Source of the DNA: Ariolimax columbianus
Lineage: Eukaryota; Mollusca; Gastropoda; Stylommatophora; Arionidae
Direction of reading: 5' to 3'
DNA: 64,000 nucleotides
Assembly: GCA_036924085.1 (NCBI GenBank)
Contig: JAVGWX010000011.1
Span: forward strand, 40,224,970 to 40,288,969
The position numbers and the translations under genes were made by a program. The notes beneath the pieces were generated by a model. That model made no database searches. It worked only from the letters and a program-made list of their open reading frames with translations, and had not been told where the DNA came from. Shown piece by piece: positions 10,506 to 21,115 of this stretch. The first letter of the stretch is position 1, and every line of letters begins with the position of its first letter.

Positions 10506-11220
10506 AAGCATCGGGCATGAATTGAGATGGTGGACAGTCAAAAAGAGACTGAATGTTGTAAATAAAATAATTGTTTTCTCTAGTGTCAATTTGTTCAAAC
10601 TAGTCTCCTAAATAGTTATCTTCATTGATGATATATCGAGCCTATGCCCAACGTATTTTCCATTTAAATGCGTCATGAAACTTATTTTCTGAGATAGCGC
10701 GCATGTCTGGCAGTGATTTTTATTGATCTTTTCTATAGTATGAAATTGGCGCCCTTTAAGTATTGATTTAGTTTTGGGGGACAAAAAAAAAAGGATGCAG
10801 GAAACATAACCGGAGAATAAGACAAATGTGAGACATTATTCCTTTTATGGTATGCCAAAAAGTCACAAATAAGCAGTGGCGTGTTCACAGGTGTGGTGTC
10901 GTGGCGCAGCATCCACATATTGTGTGCCCCTGCTTCCTGTCTCTTTCTTTTGTACTGTCTCTCTCAAACGCCATATGACAACCAAGTATTATTCTATTTT
11001 GATCGTCTGGCCGCGTGGAACACACTCTGATTAACGGTACACCTCCAATCAAAGAAGCTATCAAAAGAACCACTGTAACATTTTTAATGGTCGCGGTGAA
11101 GCCCCACCGTGGCGATTGTTTTTTTTTTTGGTGCTGTCTTCGTTTCCTTAAACGAATGTTTTATCTCGTATTATGAGATTTTTCGGAACGTTTCTACCAG
11201 CTTTTGACTGATCCAATATC
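10506..11220. other. No recognised feature
   Basis: No convincing coding or repeat signature. Short A- and T-runs occur at 10785 and 11120. Confidence 0.4.
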
Positions 11221-11221
11221 A

Positions 11222-11470
11222 CCTGGCTTCTTTTTCTTCCTCTTCGTACGCTCTCGGGCGTAGACTTGAATTTGTTCAAAGAATGCTGCTATCTGAGGCT
11301 ATCGACACTGCCGTAGAGTTTGTCTGATGTTGCCACTGTTGATGGTCACGCGTGAAATCTCTAATCATCTTATGTAGGGCAGTTTTGGAGAAGATGTTTA
11401 GAGGTAATTTTCCTAGTACCAAATATGCATTCGTCAGTAGTAGCACCTGACTGACTGTGACTCAATAATC
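11222..11470 (-). pseudogene. LINE-B 3' end
   Basis: Minus-strand text KHLLQNCPT (about 11376-11400), DKLYGSVDSLR and then NKFKSTPESVRR ends in a GAAGAGGAAGAAAAAGAAG tail near 11230-11248. It is the same C-terminal block and tail as LINE-B. The open text upstream to 11654 is not clearly related. Confidence 0.65.
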
Positions 11471-11920
11471 TTTTCGTTCGTCTGTTAGGAGTCGTTGCAC
11501 ACATTTTGCGGCAACACAATGTACATCCAATTTTTAAAAAAGTCATATGGCACGAAGTTTTACAACTTCTGTCTTTCTCAGACCCTTCACGGACAGTCAT
11601 ACGCCGATTTGCACTAATCACAGAACTCATATTCTCAACTGGATCGTCATCCATGGACGTGGAAGGTCGGATTTGTGATCATCATCTGTGGACGTTCTTC
11701 CTGATTTGAAATTCTTGTACATTTGCTAACATTGCGTAATGCTCAAGAAAGGACAAGAAAGGACAAGACGCCAGAATATTCAGTAACCTATATTTGGAGC
11801 AATAGAAACAGTAGGATCTGGTAGGTTTTGATCACAATATATAAATGTAACAAGAGGAGTACAACACGAATGAGAAAACGAAGGGGATAACCAGCAAAGC
11901 AGACTAGATGTCTACAAATA
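11471..11920. other. No recognised feature
   Basis: No repeat, tRNA-like or coding signature I can support. Confidence 0.35.
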
Positions 11921-12300
11921 ACGATAGACGGTTAAATGTCGGAAAAGCCGAAGAGCTTCTTTTATCTAAGAAAAACATTAACAGCAAACGAGATATGCGA
12001 AATGGATTTCCGGAAAAGCATATGGATAGATAAATATGTTTTCACCAATATGAGTCAGATGTTGATTTTCAAACAAGTCACTTATAAAATAAAAATGAGA
12101 GTGATCAGGTGTCATGTTTACTCGTCGAAACATGGACAATGAATAAATGATTGAAGAAGATAATTGATGTCCATGAAGTGCGGATAAATAAAAGAATGTG
12201 GCGCTCTTGTAAAGAAAAAGGAAAACCAATAATACAGTATTGGAGAAATTAGAGGTGCAAAGTGAAGTGTCGATCTAAATCAGAATCGAACAGTTAAGAT

Positions 12301-12572
12301 ATTTTGTTCTTTTTTTTTTGTTTTGTTTGGTTTCTGCGTACTTCTTATTTCTCTATTTTCCAAATCGGTGTACGTTGCACTACAGTTTTTATTTTGCGCC
12401 TGTCGGCCCAGTGCATCCGACTTCGACATGTATTTTATGTAAGGATCTACTTCCTCTTGCATTTTCTAAAGGTTTGCTTCCCTGGGGTAACGGCCGGTGC
12501 TGTGAGGGGGTTGAACCCAGCACCTTAGAGTTGTGAGCCGTGTCACTAAACCACTAGTCTACGCTTTTCCCT
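12301..12572 (-). mobile_element. SINE-1
   Basis: Reverse-oriented copy. On the minus strand the head has ACTAGTGGTTTAGTGACACG and the B-box-like GGGTTCAACCCC region. The body carries GCATCCGACTTCGACATG in plus-strand form, with a T-rich run at 12308-12318 that is the A-rich 3' tail. It lies directly beside a CR1 3' end. Confidence 0.85.
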
Positions 12573-12797
12573 TTGTCCAGATTAGATATTAGAGAATATA
12601 TTTTTAGTCAGAGAGTGGTGGATGCTTGGAATGCATTGCCACAGGAGGTAGTGGAGGCAGGGACAATTAATACATTTAAGAATAGATTAGATGCACATAG
12701 CTTTTAAAGCAAGGTAATGTATATGAAACTGGTTGTACAGACTATGCAGAGTCTTCTAAACCAGTATAATGAAGTTAAGTTAAGTTAAGTTAAGAAA
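12573..12797 (+). mobile_element. CR1-like LINE 3' end
   Basis: Codes RLDIREYIFSQRVVDAWNAL, then PQEVVEAGTINTF and NRLDAHSF, stop at about 12704. The hairpin 3' UTR (CTGGTTGTACAGACTATGCA then AGTCTTCTAAACCAG) and four GTTAA repeats to 12794 follow. Confidence 0.85.
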
Positions 12798-12910
12798 TGG
12801 ACAGGAAAACGTCGGGTAAATTTAGCAATCATGGCAAGAGACACAGGACGTTGGAGATCCATTGCAGGCAACTCCTAATGCGGATATGGCTCCTGAACTG
12901 AACTGCACAT

Positions 12911-14076
12911 TATTGTATGAGGTTAAATCGTGAAAAATGAACAGTCAGAAATAAGAATTTGTGCATTTGAGTTTTTGATATATGGGAGGGAGAACAAGAA
13001 AACAAATGAGGAATGCTTAGTTGAATTATGAGTGCAAAGAAAATTAATAAACAGAATCAGACAATGGTGATATTTTTATCACATACAAAAATACACACCT
13101 TTTTTGAAAAAAAAAACTGAGAGGAAAGATGAAAGACAAACTTGCCAGAGTTGGAGAATAAGTGGAATGTTGACACTAAGATGGACAGCAAAGAGTCTTG
13201 TCAGACTTCTGTATCATTACAGGAGACAACGGACTTTGAAAACCTATTGTAGTCAAACTTGGGTGTGGAGATGGCACTTGCACTGTAGATACTGCGCTCA
13301 GAACATGCAAATGAGCTGGGTATTTAGTACGCATGTCTGCCAATTCAATGGCTCTTATCGTCTTGTTAGGCGATAATACCAGCACAAAGCCCGTGCTGAA
13401 ATAAAGAGACCTTGTGTTGCCCATGCAGTATGGTTCTTCTTTCTGGCTGCTTTGGTTACTCCAATAGAAATGTGACACCAATACATTTGGAACAAGACAA
13501 GCTACATAAGCTGCCGGATCAGCAGAGCAGTGCGCTATCTGTTCGCCTGTCGGGGGTTCCGTCATAGACCAGCTGCCAATCACGACAAATGGCTGGTGTG
13601 CCCTGCAGCAATACTCAGTTTGCATTTCCTCGATCTAGGACAAGAGTATCCTCTCACGTGAGCTTCTCCACACACACTGGGTTGTCAGGTTTGGTTGAAT
13701 CTGACCAACTAGAGAACGGCTTGTACTGACCACACACGCAAGGTAGCTCAGCCCTATCTGAGGAAACCTAACAAGATACGCCAGTATCATAAACTGCAAG
13801 GATTCAGATGGTTCAAGATCAGAGTGTTCCTTTTCCTAGATAAGCTACCTTCCTAGGCTTTCAAGTTCCATCTGCCCGAAACTATTAGTTTTAAAGAGCA
13901 GGTGAATTAACTTTCGCCAGTTAGTAAAAACAGGATATGGATTTTGTTGTCATAGCCTCTACCATGTCTTACAATATAAGAAAACTAAATATGACGTTCT
14001 GATTGGCTAACAACTTGAAGCTTCCTCTCGGCTGTCCACCAATGAGATAAAGAGATGGTCCGGGTAAAACCATTGC
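12911..14076. other. No confident feature
   Basis: Mostly unassigned. A moderately open stretch around 13180-13625 exists on both strands, but neither translation shows a domain I recognise or a good codon pattern. It could be an old, unrelated element. Confidence 0.4.
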
Positions 14077-15883
14077 TCCAACTAAAGGTAATAATAATAA
14101 TAATAATAGCTGTCCATCGTTGTCGATGAGGACCGCCGACATCATCCTTGTCACAGATTTCCCTGTTGGGTGTGGGTGCGCATGTGGCTGAACAGGCCAA
14201 TGCGGCACGAAAATATCTGCTACATATCGGGCACACGAGGTTTGTAGAAGGGGATGGTGTTCCCGCTGTTCGGGATTTCCGCGTCTCTCGTCTGTTCTGG
14301 GCTTTCACAACACGGTCATCTTCACCGGCAGCTACACCCGATTTGACTGCGCTTCTCCAGTCAGATCTGTTTTGCGCAAGACATTCCCAGGTGTCGATGT
14401 CTATCTGGCAACTTTTTAGTGAGTCCTTCAGACCGTCTTTAAAACGTTTCTTTGGGCGCCCTCTCTCGCGCCATCCGTCTCTCAGCTCGCCGTAGAGAAG
14501 CTTCTTTGGGAGCCGCTCGTCTGACATACGGACGAGGTGTCCGGCCCATCCTAGTCGTGCTTTTTCTAGCAGTGCATGGATGCTGGGCATGTTAGCCCTC
14601 GAGAGAACCTCGATGTCAGTGACACGATCTTGCCATCGGATGTGGAATATTCGCCTCAGGCAACCTGTGTGGAAGTGGTTTAACCTCCTTGCATGTCCAG
14701 AGTATACAGTCCAGCTTTCGCAAGCGTATAGTAGGGTTGGAATGATGGTTGCACGGTAGACTTTGAGTTTGGTCTTGACGCTGATGCCACGACGTGCCCA
14801 GACCATCGAGCGCATTCTACCAAAGGCTGTACTGGCCTTTGCTATTCTGCTTGCCACCTCATCGTCTAGGCTGACAGATCTCGACAGCGTGCTGCCCAGA
14901 TATGTGAATTTATCTACGGCATTCAACGTCTGCCCGCTGACTGTAGTCTCTGGTTTTGTGTACGGCATGCCTGGTGCTGGTTGGTACATGACCTCTGTTT
15001 TTTTGGCATTTATGGTCAGGCCAAAATTTTTGCATGCGGCAGAAAACTGGTCCATTCCAACCTGCATGTTCAGTTCTGAGTTGCTCATTAGAGCGCAGTC
15101 GTCAGCAAATACAAGTTCCCTGATTATGTCGCCAGCCACTTTGGTTTTGGCCTTCATTCTTCTGGAATTGAGTAACTTGCCATCTGTGCGGTACTTTATG
15201 GGTATTCCAAGCTCCAATGATCTGAAGGCGTCTGTCATCGTGGCCGCGAACATCATGCTGAACAAAGTCGGGGCGAGTACACATCCTTGTTTTACTCCGT
15301 TTGATACTAGAAACGTTTTAGAGATTGCACCGCTGTCTAGTACACGAGCACACATGCCTTCGTGTAGCTGTTTCACCATTGTTATGAACTTGTTGGGGCA
15401 GCCAAACTTAGACATTATCATCCACAGCCCTCCTCTGTTTACTGTATCAAATGCCTTTGTCAAATCAATAAATGTGGTGTACAAGGCCTGATTTTGTTCT
15501 CGACACTTCTCTTGTACTTGGCGAGCGGCTAAAATCATGTCCACTGTTCCTCTTCCGGCTCTGAATCCACATTGGCTTTCTGGGAGGTGGTGGCTTTGTT
15601 CAAGGTGTTTGTTGAGCCTGTTTAGCAGTAAGCGCGCTAGGATCTTGCCTGCTACGGAGAGTAGAGATATTCCACGATGATTGTCGCATTCCTGACGGTT
15701 GCCTTTTCTTTTGTACAGGTGAACGATTGAGGCGTCCTTTAGCTCCTGCGGAATTTTACCTTCAGCCCACATGTGACAGAAGAGTTCAGTGATCCTTCTG
15801 GTGAGGGATGGGCCAGCTGTCTTATATATCTCTGCTGGTATTGCATCAGCTCCTGGAGCTTTTCCTATAGATAGTGAACTGAA
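13985..15883 (-). CDS. LINE-A reverse transcriptase, 5'-truncated open frame
   Basis: A long open frame with all core RT blocks. Residue numbers count from the Met at 15772: block 0-1 text upstream of it (IGKAPGADAIPAEIYK, about 15830-15875), HRGISLLSVAGKILARLLL (32-50), CGFRAGRGTVDMI (68-80), FIDLTKAFD with the first catalytic Asp (101-109), NGVKQGCVLAPTLF (158-171) and FADD (222-225). Then come the thumb (DKFTYLGSTLSR, LLYACESWTV) and the tail (RLGWAGHLVRM, GRPKKRFKDGL). The last part is out of register: C-P-I-C is in frame, but the two His (FSHMRTH) lie in another frame because one base is missing near 14196. Residues after about 14162 come from shifted frame and flanking DNA. The frame begins just after a TAG at 15884-15886, so no native start exists. 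The protein would polymerise cDNA at a nicked target, but this copy lacks EN in cis. Confidence 0.85.
   Translation of the reverse strand, partial: FSSLSIGKAPGADAIPAEIYKTAGPSLTRRITELFCHMWAEGKIPQELKDASIVHLYKRKGNRQECDNHRGISLLSVAGKILARLLLNRLNKHLEQSHHLPESQCGFRAGRGTVDMILAARQVQEKCREQNQALYTTFIDLTKAFDTVNRGGLWMIMSKFGCPNKFITMVKQLHEGMCARVLDSGAISKTFLVSNGVKQGCVLAPTLFSMMFAATMTDAFRSLELGIPIKYRTDGKLLNSRRMKAKTKVAGDIIRELVFADDCALMSNSELNMQVGMDQFSAACKNFGLTINAKKTEVMYQPAPGMPYTKPETTVSGQTLNAVDKFTYLGSTLSRSVSLDDEVASRIAKASTAFGRMRSMVWARRGISVKTKLKVYRATIIPTLLYACESWTVYSGHARRLNHFHTGCLRRIFHIRWQDRVTDIEVLSRANMPSIHALLEKARLGWAGHLVRMSDERLPKKLLYGELRDGWRERGRPKKRFKDGLKDSLKSCQIDIDTWECLAQNRSDWRSAVKSGVAAGEDDRVVKAQNRRETRKSRTAGTPSPSTNLVCPICSRYFRAALACSATCAPTPNREICDKDDVGGPHRQRWTAIIIIIITFSWSNGFTRTISLSHWWTAERKLQVVSQSERHI
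14077..14090. repeat. Putative target-site duplication, left
   Basis: TCCAACTAAAGGTA lies directly beside the ATT-repeat 3' tail of the LINE-A copy. A near-identical TCCAACTAAGGTA is at 16766-16778, at the other end of the insertion. There is one indel difference. Confidence 0.65.
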
Positions 15884-16765
15884 CTACAAATGCAAATGAA
15901 CTACTCATTACAAACACAGCTTTCCGACTACCTGTCCGAAATAGAACCACATGGATGCACCCAAGGTCCCGCCACTGGCACTGATCGAGCGGATGCTATG
16001 GTAACGAAGAGCATGTTTGGTGCAGAATGTTGGACCGACCATCGACTTGTCATTGCCAAGCTAAACTTCAAGATCCAGCCCAAAATGCGCCCCCAGGGAA
16101 AAAAACCACCTAGGAGGCTAAATGTCTCTCAGCTGAAATACGAACCCACGAGAGGAGGCTTCCAGGAAGAGCTTGAGGGCAGACTATCTGAGCTTCGTTT
16201 TGAAAAGAATGACATCGAAGAGAACTGGGTATCACTGAGAAACACACTCTACGACACAGCTGTTAAACACATTGGCCCACTCACGCGCAAGCATAAGGAC
16301 TGGTTTGATGAGAACGATCTGGAAATACAGGGCCTTCTCGATGCAAAACATGAAGCGCACAGGGAATACCAGAGGGACACACCATCTCCGGCAGCAAAAG
16401 CTGCCTTCAATACTGCTCGCAAAGCTGTCCAGACCAGGCTTAGAGAGATGCAAGACTCCTGGCTCAGCAAAAGAGCTGACGAAATTGAGATGTTCGCCGA
16501 GCGTCATGACACCAAACGATTTTACGAGGCACTGAAAGCTCTCTACGGCCCGCAGCCCTCTAGTAATACTCCAGTTCGCAGTGCGGATGGGGTACTGCTA
16601 ACAGATAAGGTTCAGATTCTAGACAGATGGGCAGACCACTTCTGCAAAATACTAAACCACCCATCGTCCATAAATGAAGAGGCCATCCGGCGAATGCCGC
16701 AGGTGGAACTGAACCTGGCGTTGGATGAAGTCATTACTGAGGAGGAAGTCGACAGGGCAATCAGT
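14091..16765 (-). mobile_element. LINE-A copy with 5' inversion
   Basis: The 3' two-thirds (about 14091-15880) is on the minus strand: RT, thumb, zinc finger, then an (ATT)n tail at 14089-14109. The 5' third (about 15885-16770) is the same element's EN end and linker, but on the plus strand. The two protein halves meet at one point: the plus half stops at DRAISS, while the minus half starts at SSLSIGKAPGADAIPAEIY. Both share AGTTC at the junction. This is the arrangement produced by twin priming during LINE integration. The 5' end is truncated inside EN. Confidence 0.85.
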
Positions 16766-16774
16766 TCCAACTAA
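15888..16774 (+). pseudogene. LINE-A EN C-terminus and linker, inverted
   Basis: The first 75 bases read NTAFRLPVRNRTTWMHPRSR in one frame, the C-terminal EN block. About 30 bases coding the next EN strand are missing at about 15975. From there another frame runs ADAMVTKSMFGAECWTDHRL (WTDHR holds the EN catalytic S/T-D-H), then the linker: KKPPRRLNVSQLK, KHKDWFDENDLEIQGLLDAK, TRLREMQDSWLSKRADEI, FYEALKALYGPQ, ILDRWADHFCKILN and EVITEEEVDRAISS, with a TAA contributed by the target site. The Met at 15890 is in the wrong frame for EN and is not a real start. It belongs upstream of the RT at 14.0-15.9 kb but now faces the other way. Confidence 0.85.
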
Positions 16775-16778
16775 GGTA
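16766..16778. repeat. Putative target-site duplication, right
   Basis: TCCAACTAAGGTA, matching 14077-14090 with one base fewer. It coincides with the end of the inverted LINE-A segment. Confidence 0.65.
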
Positions 16779-17029
16779 CTCCAATGGGAAAGAACAGCGT
16801 GAGCGGAACCTTTGATTACCCGACATCACACACAAAGTATGTTCGATTGAACACCAGGATTGCAGATTACAAATTATTGATCTATTTGCCGGCATATAAA
16901 GAAAATAAATGAAACAATTACAATCGTTAATGGCACGCTTTTATTTGGCTTGTCTTTTAGCATGGGGAGATACTGATGTAAAGAGAGAAAGAGAGGGACA
17001 GAGAAAGACAGCTAGCGAGAGTGACAGAG

Positions 17030-17349
<320 letters not shown>

Positions 17350-17405
17350 GGAAGCAGAAATCATTATCGTCTTATTGTCAGTGTTAATACTGGCCGTAAT
17401 GCTGC

Positions 17406-17560
17406 CTGAGCATGTATCTCTATTTGAACCTATCCTCTGGTTAATCAGTTCCAAGACTGTTTGAGGACTGTGAGCATGTCTTTCTATTTGACCCTATCCT
17501 CTGGTTGATACGTCACAAGACTAGTTGTTTTGTTGTGTGAGCATGTTTCTCGGTTTGAGG
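17406..17560. repeat. Degenerate ~68-bp tandem repeat
   Basis: GAGCATGTNTCTCTATTTGA followed by CCTATCCTCTGGTTNAT recurs twice, with a partial third copy at 17539. Low copy number and diverged. Confidence 0.6.
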
Positions 17561-17574
17561 GCAAGTTCATCTCA

Positions 17575-17735
17575 GATGTAAAGATGAGTCTCGGTCTCAT
17601 TCTTCATCTTGTCACATTGATTTGCCTTCTAGTAAATTCTGCAGAAGACTTTCATGTCGGATATTGTGTCCCAAGCAACTCAATCCTCGTTTCTGAATCA
17701 TTTCCAATATTTATCTTTGCGCTCACCTAAAGGAG
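17575..17735 (-). pseudogene. Possible LINE tail fragment
   Basis: Minus-strand EMIQKRGLSCLGHNIRHESL then LQNLLEGKSM resembles the RLxxFGHxxRHxSLxKxxLEG motif near the C-terminus of endonuclease/RT elements. It is short and has stops, so the call is tentative. Confidence 0.4.
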
Positions 17736-18129
17736 GACATTGTTATTGGATCTTTGTTCTACCTAACTCACACTTTCGATTCTACTATAAGACCACTTGT
17801 CAAACGATTGGAAGCCTTTTTTCATCCTTTATTGCCAGAGTCCATGTTTCAGCCCAATGCAGTGCAAGTGGCCAAACATGCGTTGGTGTCATTCTTTTCC
17901 CTCAGTTCTCTCATGATATTTTTTGAGGTTCCCAATTTAAGATTTTTCCTCTGAAGGCTTGTTTTGCCGTCCCAAACATTGTTTTAATTTTCTTTTCATT
18001 GCATGAATTTGTTGTGATGGTTTGTCCTAAATACGATGATTCTAAACATCTGTAAAGGTTTGTCCCATTAGACTACTGTCGAAGAATGAAGTTGTTAGAG
18101 ACTATACAAAGCCCCAGCTAGGAGTTTGG

Positions 18130-18478
18130 TTGACCAGTTCTCTCCTCGCTGCCTTTTTTTTCACTAGTCATATGACAGGTACCAGAACATACTCCAAAGT
18201 GCCGGCTGTGCACACATTCTTATGAAACTTCTGAATACCATCTTTTTGAATGTCATGCGCTTGCCGGTGTTGAGAAAGAGCTACTTCCTGCGAGGTCAGA
18301 CACATGGAACACTTTGAACGGAACTAAACAACAGCTTACAAACACTTGCATATACCACTATATGGCATTGGGCCAAAGGGCGGGAGTCCATAGGCCGCTG
18401 GATCAATAACCAACCAACCCATTTACAGCTGGGCTGACTGGAATGTGACGGTTAAGGGAGTTGAGCCCCGAATATAAA
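18130..18478 (-). mobile_element. SINE-3 remnant, split
   Basis: 18130-18190 (TTGACCAGTTCTCTCCTCGC ... GACAGGTACC) and 18417-18478 (CATTTACAGCTGGGCTGACTGG) match two adjacent parts of SINE-3 at 62.4 kb (GGTGGCCAGTTCCCTTCC ... CAGGTACCGATTTATAGCTGGG). The intervening 225 bp is a LINE C-terminus. Diverged and partial. Confidence 0.5.
18191..18416 (+). pseudogene. LINE C-terminus with CCHC-like knuckle
   Basis: An open stretch reads CRLCTHSYETSEYHLFECHA, then VEKELLPARSDTWNTL and NTCIYHYMALGQRAG. The C-x2-C-x8-H-x4-C spacing is the zinc-knuckle seen after RNase H or RT in I-, R1- and Jockey-group elements. No other copy of this subtype is in the window. It interrupts a SINE-3. Confidence 0.55.
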
Positions 18479-18509
18479 TGAATCATACAAATATTACGGT
18501 AAAACTACA

Positions 18510-19835
18510 AACAAATCTCATTCAAAATATGTACACAGATTTAGTTAGTAGAGTGGTACATAACGGAGCACTGACGACAGCTTTCAGGGTACAACCAGGG
18601 GTGGGACAAGACTACATACTCTCGATGTATCTGCTCAAATGATGGAAAAATAACTTGTATTCAGGGGCCACTGTTGTCACAACTAGAGGACCTAAACTTC
18701 GCAGATGATCTGGTACTTTTATCAGTCATAGCTAAATGCAAGAGAAACTTGATATAGTGAGGGAACTGTGAGCCAAATAAATATCAACCTGAAGAAAACC
18801 AAGCTCCTTAAACTAAACACTATTTACAAAGACACAGTCATGCTTAACTGAGAGCTGTTGGAAGAGGTGGATATCTTTGACCTATTTGGGCACAACAATT
18901 GGCACATCATGAAGTACAGATGCAGATGTACGCCAATGGAACAACACATTAAGAGAAGAGAAGAAAATGGGGACGGATAGGACATACGATATGAAAGGCA
19001 CAGAGAGTTCTCAAGTGAAGAGAAAGATACAGGGGTAGACACAAAAATATATGGACATGAGAATGTGAGAAGGAACTAAGATTAATAAATGATTACACCT
19101 GGAGAGAGACGGAAGGAACTAAGATTAAATGATTACACCTGGAGAGAGACAGAAGGAACTAAGATTAAATGATTACACCTGGAGAGAGACAGAAGGAACT
19201 AAGATTAAATGATTACACCTGGAGAGAGACAGAAGGAACTAAGATTAATAAATGATTACACCTGGAGAGAGACAGAAGGAACTAAGATTAAATGATTACA
19301 CCTGGAGAGAGACAGAAGGAACTAAGATTAAATGATTACACCTGGAGAGAGACAGAAGGAACTAAGATTAATAAATGATTACACCTGGAGAGAGACAGAA
19401 GGAACTAAGATTAAATGATTACACCTGGAGAGAGACAGAAGGAACTAAGATTAAATGATTACACCTGGAGAGAGACAGAAGGAACTAAGATTAAATGATT
19501 ACACCTGGAGAGAGACAGAAGGAACTAAGATTAATAAATGATTACACCTGGAGAGAGACGGAAGGAACTAAGATTAAATGATTACACCTGGAGAGAGACG
19601 GAAGGAACTAAGATTAAATGATTACACCTGGAGAGAGACAGAAGGAACTAAGATTAAATGATTACACCTGGAGAGAGACAGAAGGAACTAAGATTAAATG
19701 ATTACACCTGGAGAGAGACAGAAGGAACTAAGATTAATAAATGATTACACCTGGAATGAGGCAGAAAGAGCAGCCCAGAACCCTGTATGTTGACCAGATG
19801 TTGTCAATGGGCTATGCACCGGGAGGATCGAGGCG
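18510..19835 (+). pseudogene. LINE-D RT with expanded tail
   Basis: RT text includes LIQNMYTDLVSRVVHNGAL (18516-18575), VQPGVGQDYILS, FADDLVL (18698-18718), ININLKKTKLLKLNT and EEVDIFDLFG. The tail reads REENGDG, ECEKELRLNDYTWRE and AERAAQNPVC, then SMGYAPGG near 19808. Stops and indels throughout; dead. The tail segment coding ELRLNDYTWRE is multiplied into an array (19060-19745). The copy at 26.8-27.8 kb has only one such unit. Confidence 0.75.
19060..19745 (+). repeat. 40/43-bp tandem array inside LINE-D tail
   Basis: Roughly 17 units of GGAACTAAGATTAAATGATT then ACACCTGGAGAGAGACAGAA, with a 3-bp-longer variant (ATTAATAAATG) recurring at intervals. Units are nearly identical apart from A/G at one position and the 3-bp variant. 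The spacing of the longer variants suggests a higher-order unit duplicated as a block. Confidence 0.95.
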
Positions 19836-20059
19836 AGCTTTGATTGATTAACTGATTTGATTGATTGATAAATATAATTTAATTGTATGACAATAATATT
19901 TTCACATAATTAAAACGCAATTTTATATGAGATTGTGCGCAAAGGGGTGTGGGTTGGAGGATACAACAATTGACCTCCTGAAAACTATAAGGTTCGTTTT
20001 TTGTCTTGTATTATACGTAAACTTAAAATAAATTTCACGTTAGATCGGGCTTATACAGG

Positions 20060-20845
20060 AATGTATACTATCGCCCCTTTTATTCATTGTATACATGAAT
20101 CAAATGACAATTGAAGCAGAAGCAGAAACCACAACAGTAAACGAGCTCCTTTTTGCAGATGATCAGAGTATCTTTCATCCCGATGAACAAAACATCAAAT
20201 AACATTTTAATGCACATGACAATGTCTGCGATAGATATAACATGAGGATAATACATCAAAGTCGAAGACAATTAAAATCAGCAGAATAAAGAAAACACTG
20301 AATATACAAGCACATAACAAACAAGTAATAAAAGTCAAATAATTGAGCAGCATGTTCACACAGGATGAAAGCTAGATAAAGAAGTAGAATAAAGAACACA
20401 TAAAGCTAATGCGGTTTCCTATCAACTCTCACCATTACTAAGACACAAACACACAATGAAGACAAAGCAACAGTTGATAATTATTATTTTATACCAACTA
20501 TCTGCTACCAGTGTCAGACATGGACGCTCAACAAAACACAAGAAAGAAAAATCATATGGTATGCGAAATGAGGTGTTTGAGAAAGGCTGTAGGGGTCACA
20601 CGACAGTACAGAGGACGACACGAAGTAATCAGACAGAAGGTAGGTGTAAAATCGTGCACGGATTGCATGGAAAGGCAGATAACAAAATGGCTCAAACACC
20701 TGACAAGAATGCAACCAAAGCTAACAGCCTCTCGTATCTATAACACCAGACATCCGGGTTGCAGAGCAAAAAAACTGGACAGGTGGTGTCAGTGAGACAC
20801 TGAAGAAACACCGAATGACAATAACATCGACGACAAAGCTGACAC
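20060..20845 (+). pseudogene. LINE-C RT remnant
   Basis: PLLFIVYMNQMTIEAEAE (about 20078-20130), NELLFADDQSIFHPDEQN with FADD at 20152-20163, then thumb text KTKQQLI and TLCYQCQTW-like in shifted frame near 20510. The tail reads CEMRCLRKAVGVTRQYRGR, CTDCMERQITKWLKHLTRM and GCRAKKLDRW. The core of one RT gene with several frameshifts; the 5' half is missing. Confidence 0.75.
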
Positions 20846-20969
20846 GACAGAAAACTACATCTTCCCACTACGTCTAACAACACACGTGGATAGAAGATGA
20901 TGATTTTAAATAAAATGTCTGCTATGGCTGAAGATGACTTCATGCGGTACTGCGTGCGCCATTGTTGTT

Positions 20970-21115
20970 GTGTAAAGACCACGATGAGTATGTGTACTTT
21001 TTTCCGCGCTCTGAAAAGAGCGATGGGAGGCGGGTTGCTGTAGCTTTTCTCACATCACGAGCGTGCTAATGAGGTGGACCGCGGTTCTCCATGCAACAAA
21101 TATTCTCTTGGTTTG
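20970..21115 (-). mobile_element. Repeat B fragment
   Basis: In reverse complement, GGACCGCGGTCCACCTCATT, AGCACGCTCGTGATGTGAG and AAAAGCTACAGCAACCCGCC match the 3' half of repeat B at 41.9-42.1 kb and 55.5 kb. Confidence 0.65.

Larger units (their letters stand above)
11925..12910 (+). pseudogene. LINE-F RT thumb and tail, interrupted by two elements
   Basis: The left part (11925-12300) reads YLRKTLTANEICEMDFRK, then VFTNMSQMLIFKQVTYK and IKMRVIRCHVYSS. This matches VFGNMRHILTSKYINQN and LKMRIVRCYVHSS of the LINE-F copy at 52.9 kb. The right part (12797-12910) reads KWTGKRRVNLAIMARDTGRW then RSIAGNS, matching IRRWTGKTSQIAPLRQEIE at 54.2 kb. A SINE-1 (minus) and a CR1 3' end (plus) lie between them. 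Confidence 0.65.

Noticed and set aside
13104..13625. Two overlapping open stretches on opposite strands that could be an exon
   Set aside because: No domain, splice context or codon pattern is convincing on either strand; left as unassigned.
14763..15491. 242-codon plus-strand frame
   Set aside because: Antisense shadow of the LINE-A RT, whose catalytic motifs lie on the minus strand.
17530..17730. Short secreted-looking peptide (MSLGLILHLVTLICLLVNSA start)
   Set aside because: The other strand of the same stretch carries LINE-tail-like text, there is no conserved partner, and the hydrophobic start is easily chance in AT-rich DNA.
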